NCBI GenBank assembly: GCA_012027055.1
Contig: VEPF01000033.1
Coordinates: forward strand, 1-5,453
DNA length: 5,453 nt
Direction of reading: 5' to 3'
DNA from: Gemmatimonadota bacterium
GTDB lineage: Bacteria > Gemmatimonadota > Gemmatimonadetes > Longimicrobiales > RSA9
A model generated the notes under the pieces. It was not told the origin of the DNA and made no database searches. It was given only the letters and a program-made list of their open reading frames with translations. The translations under genes and the position numbers were made by a program. Of the stretch, positions 1 to 4,144 are shown one piece after another (positions within the stretch are counted from its first letter, which is position 1; the number at the start of each line of letters is the position of its first letter).

Positions 1-57
1 CGGCGGCGCGGCCCGGTCGGGTCGGCCGGTGCGCCCACGGTGGCCCTCCGCGCTGCT

Positions 58-375
58 TCATGGCTGCGGCCGCGGCGGCAGCTGCCCGCCGCCCGGGCGG
101 CGGGGGAGAGTCTGCAGGCGGCCCCCGGCGCGCAGCGCGCCGCAGTTGGTGCGGTCCCGGGGCCCGGGCCAGCGGACGTCGATCCGGTCCACCAGTCCGC
201 TGTCGACCGCGGTGTGCACGTGGTCGTACGCGGCCGCGCAGCGCTCCAGCGGGTCCACGTCCCGGATGCGGCGCCAGACCTGGTAGCCCATGAAGAGCAG
301 CAGCCCGCCCATCAGCAGGGCCACCAGCTCCCAGCGGAAGCCGCCACGCTCTGCGGGTTCCCCGGTGGTGCCCAT
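58..375 (-). CDS. Small single-pass membrane protein of unknown function
   Basis: I do not recognise this 105-residue protein. After a short polar N-terminus, residues 15-34 (starting WELVALLMGG) form one hydrophobic stretch ending at W34. The arginines right after it (RRIR, 35-38) suggest a membrane anchor with this side in the cytoplasm. A short region with two cysteines follows (C46 in LERCAAAYDH and C78 in RTNCGALR), with acidic and basic residues between them. The last 20 or so residues are Pro/Gly/Arg-rich and probably disordered. The ATG directly follows the TGA of the upstream reductase gene (TGAATG), with only a weak ribosome site, so translation is probably coupled to that gene. The paired cysteines could form a disulfide or bind a metal, but this is only inference. 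The open frame, the membrane segment and the coupling support a real gene; the low-complexity tail makes the exact C-terminus less certain. Confidence 0.65.
   Translation of the reverse strand: MGTTGEPAERGGFRWELVALLMGGLLLFMGYQVWRRIRDVDPLERCAAAYDHVHTAVDSGLVDRIDVRWPGPRDRTNCGALRAGGRLQTLPRRPGGGQLPPRPQP
85..104. repeat. 20-bp perfect GC palindrome in the 3' end of the membrane-protein gene
   Basis: Positions 85-104 are perfectly self-complementary around CCCGGG (92-97). They lie within the Pro/Gly/Arg-rich tail codons of the small membrane-protein gene, about 27 bases before its stop. In RNA it could fold as an 8-bp GC stem with a 4-base loop. There is no T-run after it in either direction, so it is not a standard terminator. 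It may simply reflect Gly and Pro codons in GC-rich DNA. Confidence 0.4.
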
Positions 376-1518
376 TCAGGCGCTCGCCCGCGCGGGCTCG
401 GGCCAGTACTGCGTCACCTCGACGCCGAGCGACTCCAGGTCCGCGAGCAGCCGCTGGGGCGCTACCGCCTGCGCCTGCAGCCACACGCCCGGCCGGCGGA
501 TCGAGCCATCCTGGAGCTGCTTCAGCCCCGCCAGCACGCAGGCGGCGGTGAGGTAGTAGCCGTCCTGGTGGGCCAGCTCGAGCTGCAGCGTGCGCGGCCG
601 GCCCGCCCGGATGCCGACCGCCTCCAGCTTCAGGACCGTGCGGAAGGGCGGATTCGACCCGTGCCGGAGGCCGGCGCCCAGCAGGCGGGCCAGCCAGGGA
701 CGGGAGCGCTGCGGCGCGAAGCGCTGTCCCAGGATGGCGAGCGGGATCACGCCCCAGTCCACGAGCGCGTTGAAGCCGCCCACGTAGAAGCCGGTGGAGC
801 GCAGCGTCGGATAATGCTGCGGAAGGGTGCGCAGCTCCTCCAGCGCCATGGCGTAGCACGAGCGCATCCCGAAGGGCGCCCCGAACTCCATCTTCAGCTT
901 CACACCCGGGTCCCGCATGGTGAGGCGGCGCCACTCCCCTTCGGCAAAGAGCGACGTGTCGACGCCCACGATCATGTCCAGGAACTCCGCCAGCGTCGCC
1001 GGCGAAGGGTTCACGGCCCGCCAGTCCTGCTGGATGGCGCTGGCCACCAGCGCGCTGTGCAGCTCGTCGAACTGCTCCGCCGCGCGCCGGACCATCACCG
1101 CCGGCAGACCGGGGTGGAAGCCGCCATCCGTGATGAAGCAGCGGCCGCTCCGCCGGATCTCCGGCGCGAGCGCGCGCAGCACGCCCAGCTTCGCGGGCGA
1201 GTAGAGGATGTCGTAGTAGTCGGCCCTCGCGCGCAGCGCGGCGCGCGCCACCGTCTGCGTGTGCACGACCGTGCTGGACGCCACGATCATCAGGTCCACG
1301 CCGGTGAGCGCGGCGGTCAGGCTCTCGGCGCTGGCCGCATCCGCGAACTGCCAGTCCACACGCTCCGGACCGAATTCCGCGAGCGCGGCCGCGGCGGCCA
1401 TGGCGCGCGCCGGATCGCGCCCCGCGACCGTGACGCGCAGGGCCGTGTGCTCGAGCAGCAGCCGGGCCAGGACGCGGCCCGTGGCGCCGTAACCACCGAG
1501 GATCAGGACGTGCTCCAT
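376..1518 (-). CDS. Saccharopine dehydrogenase-like NAD(P)-binding oxidoreductase
   Basis: This 380-residue protein has an N-terminal Rossmann fold: a beta strand and glycine loop (VLILGGYGATGR, residues 4-15), then VAGRDPAR (31-38). The arginine at 34 after the second strand suggests NADP(H) rather than NAD(H), by family analogy. D60 and the stretch GVDLMIVASS (73-82) match later strands of the fold. DGGFHPGLPAVMVR (131-144) is the family's typical catalytic-domain turn. The C-terminal PGVWLQAQAV (343-352) and LLADLESLGV (357-366) are typical of the saccharopine dehydrogenase-like (COG1748/COG3268) group. The substrate cannot be named: this family includes many enzymes unrelated to lysine breakdown. 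I chose ATG at 1518 because the protein then begins directly at the Rossmann strand. A TTG at 1551 is in frame but has no ribosome site. It is followed without a gap by the small membrane-protein gene, and 143 bp separate it from the gene upstream, so it may have its own promoter, which I could not locate. Confidence 0.87.
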   Translation of the reverse strand: MEHVLILGGYGATGRVLARLLLEHTALRVTVAGRDPARAMAAAAALAEFGPERVDWQFADAASAESLTAALTGVDLMIVASSTVVHTQTVARAALRARADYYDILYSPAKLGVLRALAPEIRRSGRCFITDGGFHPGLPAVMVRRAAEQFDELHSALVASAIQQDWRAVNPSPATLAEFLDMIVGVDTSLFAEGEWRRLTMRDPGVKLKMEFGAPFGMRSCYAMALEELRTLPQHYPTLRSTGFYVGGFNALVDWGVIPLAILGQRFAPQRSRPWLARLLGAGLRHGSNPPFRTVLKLEAVGIRAGRPRTLQLELAHQDGYYLTAACVLAGLKQLQDGSIRRPGVWLQAQAVAPQRLLADLESLGVEVTQYWPEPARASA

Positions 1519-1631
1519 GTGCGTCCGCGCTCGAGGTGAAACCTGCTGCAAGGTAGCCCGGGGGGAACAGCGGGGCCATGCGCCGTGTCAGGCCCGGGGA
1601 CGCGCGGATCCCGCCGGCGTCCTGCCCTGGC

Positions 1632-1652
1632 CCGGCGCCCTGTCCGCGCCGG
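1632..1652 (-). terminator. GC-rich hairpin just after the rsmD-group 3' end
   Basis: CCGGCGC (1632-1638) and GCGCCGG (1646-1652) form a perfect 7-bp stem around a 7-base loop. It begins 9 bases after the stop codon of the 152-residue protein gene, in the 143-bp gap before the reductase gene. The place is right for a terminator or a 3'-end-stabilising hairpin of the alkD-like/rsmD group. No T-run follows on the minus strand, so it lacks the second half of a standard intrinsic terminator. Confidence 0.35.
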
Positions 1653-1661
1653 TCCAGCCGG

Positions 1662-2120
1662 CTACTTCGCCCGTGCTCTGGCCCGCCAGCGGATCAGCAC
1701 CAGGGCCAGGATGAAGATCTCCGCCTCCGGCGCCAGCGGCTCCTCGAACTCGGCCGTGAACGCGCGGGACAGGAGGCCGCGGCGCCGGACTTCGGCGATG
1801 GTGCGGTCCCCGTGCACAACCAGGTAGGTCCGCCCCGGCAGCCGCGGCTTCAGGTGGAGCTGCCGGTCCGCGGCGACGACCCGGTACTCGATCGGCATGA
1901 ACCGCGTGCGCTCGGCCCGCGCGATCACGCGCTCATCGTGCTCCAGCAGATAGGTGAACCCAAGCGCGCGCTCGCGCCGGAAGCGGTAGTGCTCGCCGCC
2001 CAGCGTGAACTCCCCGGGCACCCAGAGCTTCATGGCGACCACCGTCAGGTCCTCGCCGTCCCGCCGAATCCGGTAGTCGCGCGCCAGCCAGTGCAGCGGC
2101 TCGCCCTCGAAACGTTCCAT
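1662..2120 (-). CDS. Hypothetical protein, possibly tubby C-terminal-like (LURP-one/scramblase-like)
   Basis: This 152-residue soluble protein shows alternating short beta-strand patterns: YRIRRDGEDLTVVAMKLW (16-33), a turn, YRFRRERAL, then FTYLLEHDERVIARAERT and RTYLVVHGDRTIAEVRRRG. The repeated theme is a strand ending in an acidic turn followed by a 'V/I-A-x-x-R' strand. The protein ends in a hydrophobic helix (AEIFILALVLIRW) followed by a basic tail. This resembles the 12-strand barrel with central C-terminal helix of tubby-like/LURP-one/phospholipid-scramblase proteins, but I base that on pattern only and saw no diagnostic motif. The hydrophobic C-terminal helix could instead be a membrane anchor. 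ATG at 2120 has a good ribosome site (GAGGGG, 2130-2125), 15 bases after the rsmD stop, so it is most likely co-transcribed with rsmD. The gene often found next to rsmD, coaD, is absent here. Confidence 0.75.
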   Translation of the reverse strand: MERFEGEPLHWLARDYRIRRDGEDLTVVAMKLWVPGEFTLGGEHYRFRRERALGFTYLLEHDERVIARAERTRFMPIEYRVVAADRQLHLKPRLPGRTYLVVHGDRTIAEVRRRGLLSRAFTAEFEEPLAPEAEIFILALVLIRWRARARAK

Positions 2121-2124
2121 CGCA

Positions 2125-2130
2125 CCCCTC
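2125..2130 (-). promoter_or_regulatory. Ribosome binding site of the 152-residue protein gene
   Basis: GAGGGG on the minus strand lies 4 bases before the ATG at 2120, within the 15-base gap after the rsmD stop. It supports this start and independent translation within the operon. Confidence 0.65.
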
Positions 2131-2135
2131 GCGGT

Positions 2136-2657
2136 TCAGGCTTCGCGCCGCCGCAGCACCGTCACCACCGTGTCCCGGATCCGCCGCTGCACGCCGCGCA
2201 CGGGCAGCTCGTGCTCGGGCGAGTGCTCGAGCGCCAGTACCGCGCAGAAGGGCACGCGCAGCCACTGATCCACGATCCGGTCCAGCTTGCGGGAGCCGTA
2301 CGGGGGATCGGCAAAGACGACGTCGTACGCGGCCGGCCCCAGGTGCTCGACGTACGGGATCGCATCCCGCACGAAGATCCGGGTGCGGGTCTTCACCCGG
2401 AACGCCGCGACATTGGCCTTGAGCGCGTGCAGCGCGGCCGGACCGTTCTCCACGAAGTCGCAGCGGCGGGCGCCGCGTGAGAGTGCTTCGAGCCCGAGCG
2501 CGCCCGTGCCGGCGAACAGGCCGGCCACGCTCGCGCCGCGCAGGGCCGGCCCGAGCAGGTCCATGAGCGCGGCGCGCAGCTCCTCGGAGGTGGGGCGTAC
2601 CCGCCCGCCCGGGGACAGCAGCGCCTGCCCCGCCCATGTGCCGGCTACGATGCGCAT
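2136..2657 (-). CDS. rsmD: 16S rRNA (guanine-966-N2) methyltransferase RsmD
   Basis: RsmD methylates N2 of G966 in 16S rRNA of the small subunit, using S-adenosylmethionine. This 173-residue protein has the family opening MRIVAG (1-6), the RPTSEELRAAL segment (21-31), the SAM-binding loop FAGTGALGLEALSRGA (48-63), the acidic residue after strand 2 (E70), D98, and the catalytic DPPY motif (117-120). The length is a little below E. coli RsmD (198), which has N- and C-terminal extensions. The ATG at 2657 is fixed by the family N-terminus and by GAGGGG 3 bases upstream. It overlaps the end of the alkylation-repair gene by 13 bp, indicating coupled translation. Two departures are visible: the motif I aspartate expected before the FAG loop (LDxFAG) is glycine here (VAGLFAG, G46), and the basic RGRKL patch near the N-terminus is AGQAL. 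The fold and catalytic motif are intact, so the assignment is secure; full activity is not. Confidence 0.93.
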   Translation of the reverse strand: MRIVAGTWAGQALLSPGGRVRPTSEELRAALMDLLGPALRGASVAGLFAGTGALGLEALSRGARRCDFVENGPAALHALKANVAAFRVKTRTRIFVRDAIPYVEHLGPAAYDVVFADPPYGSRKLDRIVDQWLRVPFCAVLALEHSPEHELPVRGVQRRIRDTVVTVLRRREA

Positions 2658-3415
2658 TCGCCCCTCAGATAACGCTGGCGCGCGGCCGGCGCCTGCCGCT
2701 CGATCGCGTAGCGCAGCATGGTGCGGGGCATCTCCCGGCAGTGCGCGGCCACGAACGCGCCCGCGGCCCGGTCCTGCTTCCACGCCTCCCGCAGCATCCA
2801 GCCGACGGCCTTGTGGATCAGGTCGTGCCGGTCCTGGAGCAGGCGCTCCGCGATCGCCAGCGTCTCCGCGATCTCGCCTTCCCGGATGAACCAGGCCGTG
2901 GCCAGGATCGCGATCCGCCGCTCCCACACGGAGCGCGAGCGCGCCAGCCGGTGGAGCGGGGCCCGGCTCCGCTCCGCCAGGTGCGCCCCCACGATGCGCG
3001 GCGCCGAAGCGTCCACCAGGTCCCAGTTGTTGATCCGGTCCGTGCGCCTCAGGTACAGGCGGTAGAGCCGCTGCCGCTCCGCGGCCGTGCCGCGCTCGTA
3101 GCGGCGCACCATGGCCAGCAGCGCGACCAGCCTCGCCTCGTGCCACTCCGACTGCAGCAGCACGTCCAGCTCGGACTCGGGCAGCGCCGCCGTGCGCGGC
3201 AGCAGCCGGCGCAGCACCGGTACGCGGATCCCCAGGAAGCGGTCTCCCTCGCCGTACTCGCCGGGGCCGGTGCGGAAGAACCGTTGCAGGAAGCGCGCAT
3301 CCGCCGGATCGCCGCTTTCCTCCAGGTGCGCGACCGCCTCGCGCGCGGTCGCGAAGGCCGCGGCCGGCGGGAGACCCGCCGCCGCGGCGGTACTTGTGGC
3401 TCGTTTACGTGGCAT
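2645..3415 (-). CDS. AlkD-like DNA alkylation repair protein (HEAT-like-repeat DNA glycosylase)
   Basis: AlkD-family enzymes remove alkylated bases such as N3- and N7-alkylpurines from DNA without flipping the base, using a curved stack of HEAT-like helical repeats. This 256-residue protein is all-helical. It carries the family signature FFRTGPGEYGEGDRFLGIRVP (47-66) followed by repeats. Residues corresponding to the Bacillus cereus AlkD active site appear in the expected contexts: W131 and D135 in NNWDLVD, the arginine pair R166/R167 in VWERRIAIL, and W206 in KAVGWMLRE. MPRTMLRYAIE (229-239) is another conserved family block. The first 25 residues are Ala/Pro-rich with a basic start and are probably a disordered tail. 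ATG at 3415 follows GGGAG with 5 bases between them; an in-frame GTG at 3436 has no such site. It is the first gene of a tight group with rsmD and diverges from yhbY. The exact lesion range cannot be told from sequence. Confidence 0.93.
   Translation of the reverse strand: MPRKRATSTAAAAGLPPAAAFATAREAVAHLEESGDPADARFLQRFFRTGPGEYGEGDRFLGIRVPVLRRLLPRTAALPESELDVLLQSEWHEARLVALLAMVRRYERGTAAERQRLYRLYLRRTDRINNWDLVDASAPRIVGAHLAERSRAPLHRLARSRSVWERRIAILATAWFIREGEIAETLAIAERLLQDRHDLIHKAVGWMLREAWKQDRAAGAFVAAHCREMPRTMLRYAIERQAPAARQRYLRGECAS
2661..2666 (-). promoter_or_regulatory. Ribosome binding site of rsmD
   Basis: GAGGGG on the minus strand sits inside the last codons of the alkylation-repair gene, 3 bases before the rsmD ATG (2657-2655). 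It argues for this start over any more upstream one in the long open frame that continues 5' of rsmD. Confidence 0.6.
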
Positions 3416-3422
3416 GCAAACT
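3391..3422 (+). promoter_or_regulatory. Relatively AT-rich patch between divergent genes, possible promoter for yhbY
   Basis: This is the least GC-rich short stretch near the divergent pair. It contains TTGTGG (3394-3399), 17 bases, then CAAACT (3417-3422), a weak resemblance to a -35/-10 promoter pair. The transcript would begin shortly before the yhbY ribosome site. The -10 match is poor (3 of 6), and the patch lies partly in the first codons of the AlkD-like gene, so this is tentative. Confidence 0.2.
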
Positions 3423-3425
3423 CCC
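3421..3425 (-). promoter_or_regulatory. Ribosome binding site of the AlkD-like gene
   Basis: GGGAG on the minus strand, 5 bases upstream of the ATG at 3415-3413. It decides this start over the in-frame GTG at 3436, which would place the site inside the coding region. Confidence 0.75.
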
Positions 3426-3449
3426 GCGCGAAACACCGCCCATTTCCGC

Positions 3450-3453
3450 GAGG
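3450..3453 (+). promoter_or_regulatory. Ribosome binding site of yhbY
   Basis: GAGG lies 5 bases before the GTG at 3459. The alternative in-frame ATG at 3414 has no recognisable site upstream, so this site decides the start. Confidence 0.65.
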
Positions 3454-3458
3454 TCGAG

Positions 3459-3761
3459 GTGGCAGACCTGAAACCCAGGCAGCGCGCCTACCTGAAGTCG
3501 CTGGCCCACCCGCTCAAGCCGATCCTGCAGATCGGCAAGGACGGGGTGACGCACGCCGTGCTGCAGAGCGTGGTCGATGCGTTCCACAAGCGCGAGCTGC
3601 TCAAGGTCAAGGCGCTGGAATCATGCCCGGAGCCCGCCGCGCAGGTGGGCGACACCATCGCCGCGCAGCTGCCGGACGTGCACCTGGTCCAGGTGATCGG
3701 CCGGACCATCGTGCTGTACCGGCGCCACCCCGAGCAGCCCGAGCTTCAGCTGCCCGCCTGA
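3459..3761 (+). CDS. yhbY: YhbY/YqeI-family CRM-domain RNA-binding protein (ribosome assembly)
   Basis: YhbY is a small stand-alone CRM-domain protein that binds pre-50S ribosomal particles and takes part in large-subunit assembly. The 100-residue product begins with the typical LKPRQRAYLKSLAHPLKPILQ region, followed by the IGKDG turn (the GxxG RNA-binding loop), then HKRELLKVKAL and VQVIGRTIVLYR, each closely matching the E. coli protein (97 residues). I chose GTG at 3459: it gives the family length and begins right before the first conserved helix, with GAGG 5 bases upstream. An in-frame ATG at 3414 would add 15 residues (MQTPARNTAHFREVE) but has no ribosome site. It is the only plus-strand gene here, diverges from the AlkD-like gene and runs tail to tail into the NFACT-R gene, so it is probably transcribed alone. 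Its 16-bp 3' overlap with that gene is unusual. Confidence 0.95.
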   Translation: MADLKPRQRAYLKSLAHPLKPILQIGKDGVTHAVLQSVVDAFHKRELLKVKALESCPEPAAQVGDTIAAQLPDVHLVQVIGRTIVLYRRHPEQPELQLPA

Positions 3762-4144
3762 GCGGGATAGACGCGCACCACATCGAAGCGGCGCAGCTGC
3801 ACCTGCCCGGCCGGCGCGCCGGCCGGCTTGCGGACATCGGCCGCGCGGCAGATGTGCACCGCCACTTTCCCGCCCGCCGCGCGCGCCTTGGAGTGCCAGG
3901 CGGCCAGCTGCGCGGCCTGCTCCACCACTGCGCGTGGAAACTCCTCATCGACGCGACTGCGGATGACCACGTGGCTCCCGGCAAATCCGGACGCGTGCAG
4001 CCACAGGTCCCGGGGCCCCGCGATCCGGAAGGTGAGCTCGTCGTTCTGCCGGTCACCCTTCCCCACCAGCACTTCCCAGCCGGCCAGGTCGTAGCGGCGG
4101 CAAGGCGACGCGCCGCCCTCCGGCTCCCGCGCTCCGCCGCTCAC
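3746..4144 (-). CDS. Stand-alone NFACT-R (DUF814) RNA-binding domain protein
   Basis: NFACT-R is the C-terminal RNA-binding domain of RqcH/NEMF-type factors, which act on stalled large ribosomal subunits. Here it is the whole protein (132 residues), without the NFACT-N, helix-hairpin-helix or coiled-coil parts. Visible family features are RRYDLAGWEVLVGKGDRQND (16-35), the core DLWLH (46-50), GSHVVIR (56-62), the AAWHSKAR helix (81-88), HICRAADVRKP (97-107) and PAGQVQLRR (111-119). The start is GTG at 4144: it gives an N-terminus of about 15 loose residues before the domain, as in other short members as I recall them. Upstream in-frame ATG (4222) and GTG (4282) would add sequence that merely shadows the tyrS S4-domain codons. 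GAGG lies only 2 bases before the GTG, so initiation is probably coupled to tyrS translation. Its exact role is unknown; ribosome or tRNA binding is inferred from the domain and neighbours. Confidence 0.88.
   Translation of the reverse strand: MSGGAREPEGGASPCRRYDLAGWEVLVGKGDRQNDELTFRIAGPRDLWLHASGFAGSHVVIRSRVDEEFPRAVVEQAAQLAAWHSKARAAGGKVAVHICRAADVRKPAGAPAGQVQLRRFDVVRVYPAQAGS
3753..3766. terminator. Small hairpin across the yhbY stop, between convergent genes
   Basis: CCCGC (3753-3757) and GCGGG (3762-3766) form a 5-bp stem with loop CTGA, which contains the yhbY stop codon. It sits at the tail-to-tail junction of yhbY and the NFACT-R gene. The stem is short and no T-run follows, so any terminator role, in one or both directions, is weakly supported. 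Confidence 0.25.
3807..3826. repeat. 20-bp perfect GC palindrome in the NFACT-R gene
   Basis: Positions 3807-3826 are a perfect inverted repeat centred on GGCGCGCC (3813-3820). It covers the codons of the conserved KPAGAPAGQ stretch, so protein coding could explain much of it. On the plus strand it lies 45 bases past the yhbY stop and could fold as an 8-bp stem with a 4-base loop. No T-run follows. Confidence 0.4.

Noticed and set aside
1..57. Possible gene or terminator at the left edge
   Set aside because: Only short GC-rich inverted repeats without T-runs and no start or frame with support; nothing can be called.
40..1539. 499-codon open frame on the plus strand
   Set aside because: It lies opposite the clear reductase and membrane-protein genes; its product is Arg/Ala/His/Gln-rich with no motif, as expected for the antisense of GC-rich coding DNA.
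1519..1551. TTG start for the reductase at 1551
   Set aside because: No ribosome site, and it adds 11 residues before the Rossmann strand; ATG 1518 is simpler.
1578..2480. 300-codon plus-strand open frame
   Set aside because: It is a shadow of rsmD and the 152-residue gene on the other strand, with no plausible ribosome site.
2658..3146. Upstream extension of rsmD in the same frame (to 3146)
   Set aside because: The added 163 residues are Gly/Ala/Arg-rich antipatterned codons of the AlkD-like gene; the RsmD family N-terminus and ribosome site fix the start at 2657.
3111..3458. Upstream extension of yhbY in the same frame (to 3111)
   Set aside because: It lies opposite AlkD-like coding sequence and makes the protein more than twice the family length; GTG at 3459 with GAGG fits.
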